Of a DNA stretch of 64,000 nt, positions 26,607 through 36,769 are shown in pieces (the stretch's first letter is position 1; each line of letters starts with the position of its first letter). The stretch spans positions 186,001 to 250,000 of the forward strand of contig NZ_JAAIVJ010000004.1 in the NCBI RefSeq assembly GCF_011008935.1, written 5' to 3'. This DNA comes from Tabrizicola oligotrophica. GTDB lineage: Bacteria; Pseudomonadota; Alphaproteobacteria; Rhodobacterales; Rhodobacteraceae. A model generated the notes under the pieces. The model had not been told where the DNA came from and did not search any database. It was given only the letters and a program-made list of their open reading frames with translations. Both the position numbers and the translations under genes were made by a program.

Positions 26607-29600
26607 CTACTCCGCCGCAAGAGAAATGACATTCGACGTTTCCCCTTCGGCGCGGGCGATCACCGCCTTCAGCCGCGCCGCCATCACCCGCACATTCGGC
26701 TCCAGCACCATGCTGTCATGGTCGCCCGGCACCTCGATCACCTCAAGCGCCGGGGCAAAGCGGGTCAGGTCATTGTCGGCAAAGACATATTCCTTGGCGG
26801 CGGATACCCAGCTGCCCCCCGTCACCGGCCATTTGCGGTCCAGCGGCGGGCGGAACAGCACTGTCGCCCCGTTGCGCACCGGCAAGTCATAGACCGAGAT
26901 CGCCTGACGGAAGGCCGCCTCGATCGCGGCGTTGTGAAACTGGACCGGGCTGTCCTCGCGCGCCTTCGGTCGGCGCTTCTGCAGTTCCCAGGCCCAGCGG
27001 TTTCTCGCCCATCTGACCAGATAGCCCGGCCCCCCGGCGCGCAGTTCGGCAAGCTTTATCGCCGCCTTGTCGGCGCGCGACAGCGCCGGGCGCATCGGCA
27101 AGGGCGTGTCGAGCAGCACCAGAAGCGACACCTCCTCGCCCGCCGCCGCAAGCTGGCGGGCCATTTCCCACGCGGTCAGCCCGCCGCCCGAGAACCCGCC
27201 CAGCATGTAGGGGCCCTGCGGTTGAACCTGCCGCATCTCGGCGATGTAATCGGCCGCCGCTTCGGGCAGGGTCGCATGCGGGGCCTGATCGCCCAGCAGC
27301 CCACGCGCCTGAAGCCCGAAGAACGGCCGGTCGCCGCCCAGAAGCTGCGCCAGATGCCGCAGGTTCAGCACATTGCCGAACATGCCGGCGACAAGGAAGA
27401 AGGGCTGGCGTGACCCGCCCTCGCCCTGATGCATCGGCACCAGATGGGTGAAGCGCCGCACCGGCGCGGCCGGTTTCGCCGGGCTGTCGACATTGCCCGT
27501 CTCGCCCACCTGCCCGGCAATCAGCGCGGCGCAGGCGGCCACTGTCGGGGCCTCGAACAGGATCGAGATCGGGAAATCGACGCGCCAGGCCTTCTTCACC
27601 ATGGCAAAAAGCCGCACCGCAATCAGGCTGTGGCCGCCAAGGTCAAAGAAGCTGTCCTCGACGCCGACCTGCCCCACGCCCAGAAGTTCCTGCCAGAAGC
27701 CGACCAGCGTGCGCTCGATGTCGGTGCGCGGCGCGACATAGGCGGTGTCAAGATCGGGGCGATCGAAGGACTGGCCTTCAACCTTTGCCGCCTCGGCCTC
27801 GGCGGTCTGGCGCACCAGCGCCGGCAGATCGAGCGAGGAGACGATGATCTGGCTTTGCCCCAACGCCACGGCGCGGGCAAAGGCCTCGGCGCCTTCCTCG
27901 GGACGGATGCCTTGTGAGAAGGCATGCAGCAGCCGGTCCTCGGCCGGCGACAGCATTTTGGCCTGCGCCAGACCGTCGTCAAACTCCAGCTCGCGCGGGT
28001 CGGGCTGGCCGAACTGCAACGGCCCGTCCAGTTTGCGGATCGAGAAGCCCTCGACCTCGATGCACACCTCACCCTCGGGCGTGGCCAGCGTGACGTCAAA
28101 CGTCGCCGTCGCGCCCTCGGCGCGGTTGTCGGCGGCGCTGACAACATGGCTGACGATCTCGGCCGGCAGGGGCCGATGCACGCGCACCATGCCATAGGAC
28201 ACCGGCACCCAGAGCGTGTCGGGGCGATAGCCCCGGATCAGTGCCATCGCCCAGCCGGTCGCCATATCCATCAGCGCCGGATGGATCAGCCAATCCCCGG
28301 CCTCGGCGCGGAAGGCGGCAGGCAGGGCCAAAGTCGCCAGCCCCTCGCCGGCCCCGGTGGTCCGCGAGCGCAGCACCCGCCAACGCGGGCCAAAGTCGAG
28401 ATGGGCTTCCTGCGGACTGGCTAGCCCCTCGCCGGTTTCCGGTGCCGGCAGGCGGGCAGCGATGGCCGCCACGTCAATGCGGCGCGCTGCGGCGGCAACC
28501 GGCAGCACGCGGGCTTGCGCATGAAGCTGCCAGCCGGTGCGGCCGCGCCCGCTCGCCTCGGAGCGCAGTTCGAACCCGTAACCCTCATCGCTGCGGATCA
28601 GCTTGGCCCGCACCCCCCGCACCTCATCGCCGGCCACGGCTAGCGGGCGGAAGAAGTAGAGATCGCGCAGTTCGAACCCGCCGACCTCGCCCTGCGCCCG
28701 CATCGCCTCGGCGGCGATTTCCAGATAGGCGGTGCCGGGGATCAGCGCCTGCCCCGCCTTGATGCGGTGGCCGTCCAGCACCCAGCGGTCCAAACCATAG
28801 CGCGCGGCGAACATCCGGTTGCCCATGGCGTCGAACCCCGCCTCGTCCATCATCGGCGCCTTGACCGGCACCATCGGCGCGGGCGGGCGGCCGGTACGGT
28901 CGGCCAAAGCCTCGGCCGCCATGCCGACGCCGCTCCAGATGCCCCAGTTCAGCGCGACCACCCGGGTTTTCCCGCCGGCCCGCGATCTGGCGAAGGCGTT
29001 CAGGTATTCGTTGGCCGCCACATAGTCGATCTGCCCGGCCGGTCCGGTGACAGTGGAGGTCGAGGAAAACAGCACCATCAGGTCAATCGCGCCATCGGGA
29101 AACAGCCGGTTCAAAACCTGCGTGCCGTGCAGTTTGGGCGCGAAAACCTCTTCGACCTGCGCCGAGGCCTTCAGCATCAAGGGGCCGTCATCGACGACGC
29201 CGGCCGCATGGATCACGGCGTGAACCTTGCCAAAGCGCGCCTCGCCGGCCTGCACCGCCCGGCCCATGTCCTCCATGTTGCAGACATCGGCGGGGGCGAC
29301 CAGCACCTGCCCGCCCAGCGCCTCCAGCCGTTGCAGCGCCAGAATGCGGCGGCTGATCGGATTGCCCGGATCATGCGCCGCAAGATAGCGCGGCCAGGTC
29401 GCGCGCTCGGGCAGGGCGCGGCGGGCGATCAGGGTGATGCGGGCACCATGGCGGCGGATCAGGTCTTCGGCCACGGTCAGCCCGATGCCGCCGAAACCGC
29501 CGGTGATCATCACATGGGCGCCGTCCGGCAGGGTCAGTCTGGTTTCGGGCAGGGCCTGCGGTTTCAGGGTCAGCTCATAGCGCCGTGGCCCGCGCAGCGC

Positions 29601-32600
29601 GGAAATCCGTTCGGCAGGGTCCTGGCAAAGCTCTTCCAGCACGCGGGGCACAAGGTCCGACAGATCCACCTGTCCCCGACGTGGGGCGGGCGGCAAGTCC
29701 AGATCGCAAAGCGAGACTGTCACCCCCGGCAATTCCCGCGGGATCACCCGCATCGGGCCAAGCAAGGTTGCCTTTTCCGGATAGGCCAGCCGCTCGTCCC
29801 TGACCTGCGCCGCGCCGGTGGTGAAGGCGGTCAGGTGGATCGGCCGGGGCAGGTTTTCCTCGGCCATGGCCTGCGCGAGGAACAGCAGCGAATAGAACCC
29901 CTGCTCCAGATTGCGGTGCAGGAAGGACGACCCGGGGCGGAAGCTTTCGCCCCGGGTCACCCCCCAGAAATGCGCGATGCGGGAGGGCGAATGGCCATGG
30001 CCGACCAGATCGCGGATCAGCGCGTCATAGCCCTCGCGGCCGCGTTCGGGGGCCAGCACATAGTCTTGCCCCTCACGGCCAAAGGCATCACCGGAGCGCA
30101 CGCAGCGCACCTCATGGCCTGCGCCACGCAGGGCGCTGGCGACGCTGGCCCCAAGGCCCTGATCGTCAAGGAAGATCAGCCAGTTCTGCCGCCCGGCCTC
30201 GGCCAGATCGCCGGCCTCGAACCCGGCGGAGACCGGTTTCCAATGCGGCTTCCAGCCCCAGTTTGCCAGATCGTCGATCCGGGCGGGAAGCGCCTGCGCC
30301 TCGACCGCCGCCGCCTTGCCCGGCGCGATGAAATAAGGCTTTCGCTGGAAGGCATAGCTCGGCAGCACCACCCGGTTGCGCCGCGCGCCGGCCCAGATCT
30401 GCTCCCAGTCCACCGCCACGCCACAGGCCCAGAGCCGGGCAATCGTGCCGATGTGCCAGGCGTCATCGGCCATTGCCTGTTCGGGATGGCGCAGGGCAGG
30501 GACCACCTGCCCCGCCGGAACGCTATTGGCCTGCGCCAGCGATGACAGCGCCCGGCCCGGCCCCATTTCCATATAGACGCGCGGACCATCAGCCATCAGC
30601 GCCGCCATGCAGGGCTGGAAATTCACCGTGTTGCGCAGGTGCTGCACCCAATAGTCCGGGTCGGTGGCCTGCGCGGCGGTCAACTCCAGCCCGGTGCGGT
30701 TCGAAATGATCGGCAGGCTCGGCGCGGAAAGCCGGATCGACCGCAGATAATCGCCAAAAGGCTTCAGGATCGGCTCCAGCATCCGGCTGTGCGCCGCGAT
30801 GTCGATGGCGATACGGCTGGTTTCCACCCCCTCGACCGCCAGCGTCTCGGCCAAGGCTTTCAGCGCCGCATCGGGGCCGGAGACCACGCACAACCCCGGC
30901 GCATTGACCGAGGCCATGTCGAGATCACCCGTCAGATGCGGGCGCAGATCGGCTTCGGCCAGGGGAACCGACAGCATCCCGCCCGGCGCGATGGTGTCAA
31001 AAAGCCGCCCGCGCAAGAGCACCAGCCCGATGCAGTCCTCGAAACTCATCACGCCTGCCAGCGCTGCGGCAGTGTTCTCGCCCATCGAATGCCCGACCAG
31101 CGCGGCGGGCGTGACGCCCCAGCTTTCGTAAAGTCTGGCCAGCGCAAATTCGCAAATCATGATCAGCGGCAGTTGCACCGAAGGCCGTTTCAACGCCGCA
31201 TTCGCCGCCGCCTCGGCGCCCATTTCCGGCAGCCAGAGCGCGCGGATGTCATAGTCAAGCTGCGGCTCCAGAACCGCCAGACCCCTGTCCATCCAGTCGG
31301 CAAAGACCGGCTCGGTCTCGTAAAGGTCGCGCGCCATGCCGGCATATTGCGCGCCGCCGCCGGGAAACAGGAAGACGACCTCGGGATTTTCGCCAAGGTG
31401 GTCATGGTTGAACACCCGGCGGGCGTCGGCACCTTCCAGCAGGCTTGCCGCCTCGGCATGGCTTTCCGCCACGATCACCCGGCGCTTTTCAAACGCGCGG
31501 CGACCTTCCTTCAGGGTATAGGCCACATCCGCCAAAGGCTGTTCAGGATGGGTGCGCAGATGGGCTGCCAGCCGCGCGGCCTGACCATCTAGTGCGGCCT
31601 TGGACTTGGCCGAAATTACCAGCGGCTGGAACGGAAAGATGCTGGCCTCGGAGGCCGCGCGCGGCGGGGCTTCCTCCAGCACCGCATGGGCATTGGTGCC
31701 GCCGACCCCCAGCGAGTTCACCCCGGCGCGCAGGATGGGGGCCTGCCAGTCGGTCAGCCGGTCATTCACCCGGAAGGGAGAGGTTTCGAAATCAATCGAA
31801 GGGTTCGGCGCCTCATAACCCAGGCTGGGCGCCATCTGCCGGTGATGCAATTGCAGCGCCACCTTGATGAGGCTCGCCACCCCCGCCGCCGTGTCGAGAT
31901 GCCCGATGTTGGTCTTGACCGAGCCGATGCGGCAGGTCCCCACCGCATCGGTTGTCTCGCGGAAGGCCTGCGTCAGGGCGGCCACTTCGATCGGATCGCC
32001 CAGATAAGTGCCGGTGCCGTGGCATTCGATATAGCTGACGCTCGCGGCATCGACCCCGGCAATCGCCTGCGCCTCGGCGATGCAGCGCGCCTGCCCGTCG
32101 ACCGAAGGCGCGAGATAGCCCGCCTTGGCCGCGCCGTCATTGTTCACCGCCGACCCCTTCAGGATCGCCCAGATATGGTCGCCGTCACGGATCGCATCCT
32201 TGGCCCGGCGCAAGACCACGCAGCCTGCGCCGGAACCAAACACCGTGCCTTGGGCGCGATGGTCGAAGGCGTGGCAATGGCCATCAGGCGACAGGATCTC
32301 GCCCTCGGTGTAAAGATAGCCCCGCGCGTGGGGCAGTTCGATGGTCACGCCGCCCGCCAGCGCCATGTCGCATTCGCCGTTCAAAAGCGCCTGCGCCGCG
32401 TAATGCACCGCCACCAGCGAGGTGGAACAGGCGGTCTGCATGTTGATCGACGGCCCTTTCAGATCGAAGATATGGCTGACGCGGGTGGCGAGGAAATCCT
32501 TGTCGTTTCCGGTATGGCGCAGCAGGAACATGCCGGTCTGATCGACCAGATCGCGGTTCGAACAGAGGTTGAAGTAGAAATATGACCCCATGCCACAACC

Positions 32601-32999
32601 GGCATAGACCCCGATCGCGCCCTTGAAATGTTCCGGCGGATGGGCGGCGTTTTCCAGCGCCTCCCAGGCGACCTCAAGGAACTGGCGGTGCTGCGGATCA
32701 AGGATCGCCGCCTCCTTCGGGGAAAACCCGAAGAAATCGGCATCGAAGGTTTCGAACCCCTCCAGCACCGCGGCGGCCGGAACGTAATGCGGCTTGCGCA
32801 GGCGGGCGGGACTTTCTCCGGCGGCCAGAAGCTCTGCTTCCGACAGGACGCGGATCGATTCGACGCCCGCGGCAAGGTTGGCCCAATAGGCGGCGATGTC
32901 GGACGCCCCCGGCAGGTGTGCTGCCATGCCGACGACGGCAATATCGGTATCTGCAATACCGACCCCGGCGATACCCGCCGCGCGATCCTCAGCCGTCAT
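26607..32999 (-). CDS. type I modular polyketide synthase KS-AT-KR-DH-ACP-TE
   Basis: 2130 residues. KS 20-445 has catalytic Cys191 (TACSTS), His327 (HGTGT) and His367 (NIGH). AT 540-860 has Ser638 in GHSMG; its selector region reads IAAHS, so malonyl versus methylmalonyl is not decided. KR 1160-1360 has TGGFGGIG, Ser1312, Tyr1326 and Asn1330, with VVDD suggesting a B-type ketoreductase. DH 1395-1655 has HxxxGxxxxP (His1411) and Asp1578. ACP 1755-1825 has Ser1791. TE 1860-2120 has Ser1937 (GFSGG), Asp1964 and His2094. KR lying before DH is unusual. The ATG at 32999 gives a short lead-in to the KS. It has no loading module and so probably accepts the NRPS-bound aminoacyl chain. Confidence 0.94.
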   Translation of the reverse strand: MTAEDRAAGIAGVGIADTDIAVVGMAAHLPGASDIAAYWANLAAGVESIRVLSEAELLAAGESPARLRKPHYVPAAAVLEGFETFDADFFGFSPKEAAILDPQHRQFLEVAWEALENAAHPPEHFKGAIGVYAGCGMGSYFYFNLCSNRDLVDQTGMFLLRHTGNDKDFLATRVSHIFDLKGPSINMQTACSTSLVAVHYAAQALLNGECDMALAGGVTIELPHARGYLYTEGEILSPDGHCHAFDHRAQGTVFGSGAGCVVLRRAKDAIRDGDHIWAILKGSAVNNDGAAKAGYLAPSVDGQARCIAEAQAIAGVDAASVSYIECHGTGTYLGDPIEVAALTQAFRETTDAVGTCRIGSVKTNIGHLDTAAGVASLIKVALQLHHRQMAPSLGYEAPNPSIDFETSPFRVNDRLTDWQAPILRAGVNSLGVGGTNAHAVLEEAPPRAASEASIFPFQPLVISAKSKAALDGQAARLAAHLRTHPEQPLADVAYTLKEGRRAFEKRRVIVAESHAEAASLLEGADARRVFNHDHLGENPEVVFLFPGGGAQYAGMARDLYETEPVFADWMDRGLAVLEPQLDYDIRALWLPEMGAEAAANAALKRPSVQLPLIMICEFALARLYESWGVTPAALVGHSMGENTAAALAGVMSFEDCIGLVLLRGRLFDTIAPGGMLSVPLAEADLRPHLTGDLDMASVNAPGLCVVSGPDAALKALAETLAVEGVETSRIAIDIAAHSRMLEPILKPFGDYLRSIRLSAPSLPIISNRTGLELTAAQATDPDYWVQHLRNTVNFQPCMAALMADGPRVYMEMGPGRALSSLAQANSVPAGQVVPALRHPEQAMADDAWHIGTIARLWACGVAVDWEQIWAGARRNRVVLPSYAFQRKPYFIAPGKAAAVEAQALPARIDDLANWGWKPHWKPVSAGFEAGDLAEAGRQNWLIFLDDQGLGASVASALRGAGHEVRCVRSGDAFGREGQDYVLAPERGREGYDALIRDLVGHGHSPSRIAHFWGVTRGESFRPGSSFLHRNLEQGFYSLLFLAQAMAEENLPRPIHLTAFTTGAAQVRDERLAYPEKATLLGPMRVIPRELPGVTVSLCDLDLPPAPRRGQVDLSDLVPRVLEELCQDPAERISALRGPRRYELTLKPQALPETRLTLPDGAHVMITGGFGGIGLTVAEDLIRRHGARITLIARRALPERATWPRYLAAHDPGNPISRRILALQRLEALGGQVLVAPADVCNMEDMGRAVQAGEARFGKVHAVIHAAGVVDDGPLMLKASAQVEEVFAPKLHGTQVLNRLFPDGAIDLMVLFSSTSTVTGPAGQIDYVAANEYLNAFARSRAGGKTRVVALNWGIWSGVGMAAEALADRTGRPPAPMVPVKAPMMDEAGFDAMGNRMFAARYGLDRWVLDGHRIKAGQALIPGTAYLEIAAEAMRAQGEVGGFELRDLYFFRPLAVAGDEVRGVRAKLIRSDEGYGFELRSEASGRGRTGWQLHAQARVLPVAAAARRIDVAAIAARLPAPETGEGLASPQEAHLDFGPRWRVLRSRTTGAGEGLATLALPAAFRAEAGDWLIHPALMDMATGWAMALIRGYRPDTLWVPVSYGMVRVHRPLPAEIVSHVVSAADNRAEGATATFDVTLATPEGEVCIEVEGFSIRKLDGPLQFGQPDPRELEFDDGLAQAKMLSPAEDRLLHAFSQGIRPEEGAEAFARAVALGQSQIIVSSLDLPALVRQTAEAEAAKVEGQSFDRPDLDTAYVAPRTDIERTLVGFWQELLGVGQVGVEDSFFDLGGHSLIAVRLFAMVKKAWRVDFPISILFEAPTVAACAALIAGQVGETGNVDSPAKPAAPVRRFTHLVPMHQGEGGSRQPFFLVAGMFGNVLNLRHLAQLLGGDRPFFGLQARGLLGDQAPHATLPEAAADYIAEMRQVQPQGPYMLGGFSGGGLTAWEMARQLAAAGEEVSLLVLLDTPLPMRPALSRADKAAIKLAELRAGGPGYLVRWARNRWAWELQKRRPKAREDSPVQFHNAAIEAAFRQAISVYDLPVRNGATVLFRPPLDRKWPVTGGSWVSAAKEYVFADNDLTRFAPALEVIEVPGDHDSMVLEPNVRVMAARLKAVIARAEGETSNVISLAAE

Positions 33000-33024
33000 C
33001 TGGCGCCCACCATTTCCCAACCCA

Positions 33025-33075
33025 AAGCTGCAAAACCCGTTAAAACACGAATATTTTAGCAGAATTGCGGCATTT
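33025..33075 (-). promoter_or_regulatory. AT-rich probable promoter of the PKS-GT-NRPS unit
   Basis: In the 194-base gap before the PKS, the stretch around GTTAAAACACGAATATTTTA is much richer in AT than its surroundings. It lies 25-75 bases upstream of the PKS start. No clear -35/-10 pair could be fixed by eye. Confidence 0.4.
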
Positions 33076-33193
33076 CTCCTACCCCGCCGGGGCCTTCCTG
33101 TGAAAAGTGCATGTCCCGGCAACAATGCTGCCGCCTTTCAGGCAGCTCTGCCACGGTTTCGGGCAGTTGCCGCAAGAAATGCCGCGAAACCCG

Positions 33194-34186
33194 CTACCAG
33201 AACCCGGCACCCGCTCCGCGCGCCATGCGATATTGCGCCAAAAGGTAAACAATTGCGTCAAAGCCAAAGCCGAGAAGCGTGACAACCGCGCGCCTCGGTC
33301 GCAGATTCTGCCGAGGATGTGCAAGGGCCCGGCTCAGGCGCTTGGTCAGGAAATGGAAGGGCACGAAACCGAAGGGCCAGCGCGGCAGGCGCGCGCGCGC
33401 GGCGCGGGCAAGCCAGCCCTCGTCGGCCGCCGCCGCGGCAAGGGCCGGGCGTCGCGCCTCGGGGGCAAGCGCCCGGAGCGTGTCAAAGGCGGCAAAGTTC
33501 AGCGCCGAGCCGATGACGATGCGGGTCTGGTGCCGGATCAGGGCGGGCAGCGTCCGTTCGCTGGCGTAGGTGTGGGAAAGCCCGTCCAGACCGTCGATGC
33601 GCGAGAAATCCTCGGGGCCGGTCAGCGCGTCGGTCAGCACCATGGCGCGCAGGAAACCGTCTTCGACCGGCAGGCCGATGGGCAGATGCAGCGACCGCGA
33701 CCGCGCCGCGGGCATGGCGTAAAGCTGGCCGCAGATCGCGGTTTTCCAATCGTCAAGGCCGCCACCGGCCGCAGCGATGAGCCGGTCCATGGCCGAAAGC
33801 CCCTCGGGTCGGGCGACGATGTCCTTGACCGGCTGGCTGTTCAGCACCCAAAGCGCGGGCCGGGCGGCAAGGCCAAGGGCAAGGCGGCGCAGGCTGTCGG
33901 GCGCATCGAAGTCGATATCGGCGTCGACGAAGACCAGCACGCCGGCGTCGGGACGCGACAGGTCATGCACGAAGCGGTTCCAGGTGCGGGACTTGCCGCC
34001 TTCGGCCAGTTCGGCCACCTCCGCCCCGGCCGCCCGCGCCCGTGCGGCGGTGTCATCGTGGCAGCCATTGGCCAGCACCAGCAGGCGGGCATCAAGGCCT
34101 GTCAGGTCCTGTGCCAGCAGGCGCGCGACCATCGCGGCGATTCCCGGCCCCTCGTCATGGGCGAAGACCCCGATATCCACCCGCAT
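33194..34186 (-). CDS. family 2 glycosyltransferase
   Basis: This 330-residue protein begins MRVDIGVFAHDEGPGI and has LVLANGCHDDTAARA and a DxD-type LVFVDADIDFDAP motif at about residues 84-96, all marks of GT-A family 2 transferases. A later EDGFLRAM segment resembles the catalytic ED region. The C-terminal 60 residues include a hydrophobic segment (VTLLGFGFDAIVYLLAQY). The start overlaps the stop of the O-antigen-ligase-like gene (TGATG at 34184-34188), so the two are coupled. Donor and acceptor sugars are unknown. Confidence 0.85.
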   Translation of the reverse strand: MRVDIGVFAHDEGPGIAAMVARLLAQDLTGLDARLLVLANGCHDDTAARARAAGAEVAELAEGGKSRTWNRFVHDLSRPDAGVLVFVDADIDFDAPDSLRRLALGLAARPALWVLNSQPVKDIVARPEGLSAMDRLIAAAGGGLDDWKTAICGQLYAMPAARSRSLHLPIGLPVEDGFLRAMVLTDALTGPEDFSRIDGLDGLSHTYASERTLPALIRHQTRIVIGSALNFAAFDTLRALAPEARRPALAAAAADEGWLARAARARLPRWPFGFVPFHFLTKRLSRALAHPRQNLRPRRAVVTLLGFGFDAIVYLLAQYRMARGAGAGFW

Positions 34187-35604
34187 CAGATCACCGTCCG
34201 CAAGGGCTTGCCGGCGTGCAGCCCCTCGCGCCGGGCCATGGCGTCGCGGTCGGCACGCAGCGCGGCCAGACGCTCGGCCTCTCCCAGCAGCGCCCCGGCG
34301 AGGAGCCAGGTGAAAGGAATATGGGTGGCGTTCGGCAGAAGGTCGAGCATGTTGGCCCCGAGGATCAGCGCCACCGCACCAACCCAGGGCGACAGCTCTG
34401 CCCCGCCCTGCCGCAGGCTTTCGCGGGCCAGCAACAAGAGCGGCAAGGCGGTCAGGCCGAATTCGGCGACATAGCCCACCCAGCCATAGTTCCCCATCAG
34501 GATGACCCAGGCCCCGTCGGCGATGTTCAGGGTCTGGCCCGTGACCGGATCATGGGTGAAGGACCGGCCATAACCGCCCCAGCCGAACCAGGGCTGTTCC
34601 TGCGCGCGAACCAGCAGGGTCTCTTCATTTTCGATACGGAAGCGCAGCGACGCGGCCCGCTCGGGCGACAGGCCATTGGCCAGATCAAGGATCTGGTCCA
34701 CCGGCACCAGATGCGCCCCGCGCAGGACTGGATAGCTCACCACCACCAGCGCCATCGCCGCCGCGATCAGGATCTGCAAGCGAGCGGGCAGGAACAGGAT
34801 CATCGGCACCAGCGCCAGCGCGTAAAGGATCGGGCCGGCAGACCGGCAGATCACCAGCATGACGGAGAGATAGACAAACACCACAAGCACCCTCGGCCGC
34901 GCGTCGGGCACAGTGCGGCGCAGCAGGGTAACGGCGGCCAGCACGGCCATGCAGGCGAAGAACGCGACCCAGAGTCCATGCGGCAGGAACACCACCGGGC
35001 GATAGCCGCCATAGCGGATGGTCTGGAAGAAATCGTGCTGGAAAAAGCCGTAGACCCAGACGTTCATCTGCGGGCTCATCACCGCCTCGACGAGCATCGG
35101 CACCGAATAGGCCAGTCCGGCAGCCACCAGTGCGGCGATGATGGCGCGCATGCCCTCGGGATGGCCAAGATAGCGCCGGGCAAGGAAGAAAGGCAGCAGG
35201 GCAATCGCCTGATAGGCGATGGCGGCAAAGCTGTCATAGATCCGCATGCCCTGAATGGCCATCTGCTCGAACACCAGCGGCGCGCGGTTGGTCAGGACTG
35301 TGCCGAAGGGAAAGGCGATGTAGACCGCGATCAGTGCCTTGCCAAGCCAGCTTGCCGGCATGAACCCCACCCTGTCCCCCACCAGCCAGAGCGCACAGGC
35401 AAGGGCCACGAGGTTCGGAATGGTGGATTTGTTCAGGTCGGGCACAACGGGAAAGTTGAAGGCCGCAAGTGGCGGCAACAGCAGGTAGCCGCCAAGGATC
35501 GTCCAGATCAGCGCCTGCCCCCGGTCCAGCCTTTGCCACAGCTTCCACCCGACCACCGGCCAGAGCGCAAGCGCAAGATAGGCGATGAGGTTGGGGCTTT
35601 GCAC
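34186..35604 (-). CDS. O-antigen ligase/polymerase-like membrane protein
   Basis: This 472-residue protein has about ten hydrophobic helices and, at about residues 320-370, a long periplasmic loop with ENEETLLVRAQEQPWFGWG and an HDPVTG segment. The WFGWGGYGR region matches the Wzy_C/O-antigen ligase (WaaL-type) pattern. Such proteins join or polymerise undecaprenyl-linked glycans at the outer face of the inner membrane. Its coupling to a glycosyltransferase and closeness to an acyltransferase point to surface glycan assembly. Whether it acts on the NRPS/PKS product is unknown. Confidence 0.82.
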   Translation of the reverse strand: MQSPNLIAYLALALWPVVGWKLWQRLDRGQALIWTILGGYLLLPPLAAFNFPVVPDLNKSTIPNLVALACALWLVGDRVGFMPASWLGKALIAVYIAFPFGTVLTNRAPLVFEQMAIQGMRIYDSFAAIAYQAIALLPFFLARRYLGHPEGMRAIIAALVAAGLAYSVPMLVEAVMSPQMNVWVYGFFQHDFFQTIRYGGYRPVVFLPHGLWVAFFACMAVLAAVTLLRRTVPDARPRVLVVFVYLSVMLVICRSAGPILYALALVPMILFLPARLQILIAAAMALVVVSYPVLRGAHLVPVDQILDLANGLSPERAASLRFRIENEETLLVRAQEQPWFGWGGYGRSFTHDPVTGQTLNIADGAWVILMGNYGWVGYVAEFGLTALPLLLLARESLRQGGAELSPWVGAVALILGANMLDLLPNATHIPFTWLLAGALLGEAERLAALRADRDAMARREGLHAGKPLRTVI

Positions 35605-35703
35605 GGGCGACGCTGCTTTCTGAACTCGTTGAACTGGCTTAACACAAGGGCGGGGGGCCGGTCACTCGGGTTTGGCGCATCCGGTGACGCGGGGCTTTGG
35701 CTT

Positions 35704-36597
35704 TCAGGTAAGGCGGGCAAAGACCGGGATGCGGCGCAGGCCGGCGATGACGGCCCAGGACAGCAGGAAATCCAGCACCGCCCCGGTGAAGAACGGCACC
35801 TCCGGTCCGGCGAACTTGTAGACCACCAGCATCAGGAAAGGGTGGATCAGGTAGATGCCAAAGGCCATCTGTCCCAGATGCAGCGCCCAGCGCCCGCTGA
35901 CCGGCAGGCGCCAGAACATCTCGAAGGCGACAAGGCCCGCCAGCACGGTAAAGGTCCAGGGTGCGGCCTGCCCCATCCAGACCGCCAGAACGGCCAGGGC
36001 CGCGCCCGCGATCAGGGTGATGCCGGGCCGCCCCATGCCATGCGCCTTGGCCATGAGCAGGCCCAGCCCATAGCAGGGCAGCGTGAAGGCCCATTGCGGC
36101 AGGGGGTCGGGCAGGTGCAGCGCTTCATGCGCCCAGAACAGCGGCGCAGACAGCCCCACCAGCAGCGCCGCGGCCCCGGTCAGGCGTGGCAGCGAGGTGA
36201 CATGGACCACCGCCGGGCCGACCAGCAGCATTGCAAGCCCGATGAAGGGCAGGAACCACAGGTGGATATATCCGCCATACAAAAGGCTCCACGGGTCAAC
36301 AAGCGGGCGGAACTTGTCCGGCCCGTCGGCGATGGCAGCCTCGAGCGCCCAGTAGAACAGCGACCAGCTGGCCCAAGGCAGGATCAGCCGGCGCGCGCGC
36401 GGCAGATAGGCATAGCTGCCCCCGGCCCGCTCGGCCGATTTCACCGCGAGATAGGCCGTCAGAATGGCGAAAAGCGCCAGCGCCAGATGGCCGACCCAGT
36501 CGCGCGGGCTGGCCTCGGCATGGGCGACCACCACCCCGAAGGCGGCAAGGAAACGGGCAAGGTCAATGCCCTGACGGTGAGAAACGGCTTTGGTCAT
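35704..36597 (-). CDS. acyltransferase family 3 membrane protein
   Basis: This 297-residue protein starts MTKAVSHRQGIDLARFLAAFGVVVAHAEA, containing the R-x10-H motif (Arg16 to His27 area) of acyltransferase-3 (OafA/NodX-like) proteins. It has about nine transmembrane helices and a final MAFGIYLIHPFLMLV segment typical of the family. These enzymes O-acetylate sugars of surface glycans. The ATG at 36597 is preferred because residues upstream of it lack family character. It is transcribed towards the ligase-like gene with about 100 bases between. Confidence 0.85.
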   Translation of the reverse strand: MTKAVSHRQGIDLARFLAAFGVVVAHAEASPRDWVGHLALALFAILTAYLAVKSAERAGGSYAYLPRARRLILPWASWSLFYWALEAAIADGPDKFRPLVDPWSLLYGGYIHLWFLPFIGLAMLLVGPAVVHVTSLPRLTGAAALLVGLSAPLFWAHEALHLPDPLPQWAFTLPCYGLGLLMAKAHGMGRPGITLIAGAALAVLAVWMGQAAPWTFTVLAGLVAFEMFWRLPVSGRWALHLGQMAFGIYLIHPFLMLVVYKFAGPEVPFFTGAVLDFLLSWAVIAGLRRIPVFARLT

Positions 36598-36769
36598 CGC
36601 GGTTTGGCTAGTGCAAAGCATCCCCTTGTGGCAACGGAAAAGGCGCAGGCCATGGGAGGCTGAAACAGTCTGTTGCCGGCATCCCGATAAAGGCCGGGAC
36701 AAATCGACCTCGAAAATCGGGGGCAGGCTGTGCTAGGGACGGGCAGTCCTGTTGCAAAGGTGCCTTGCC

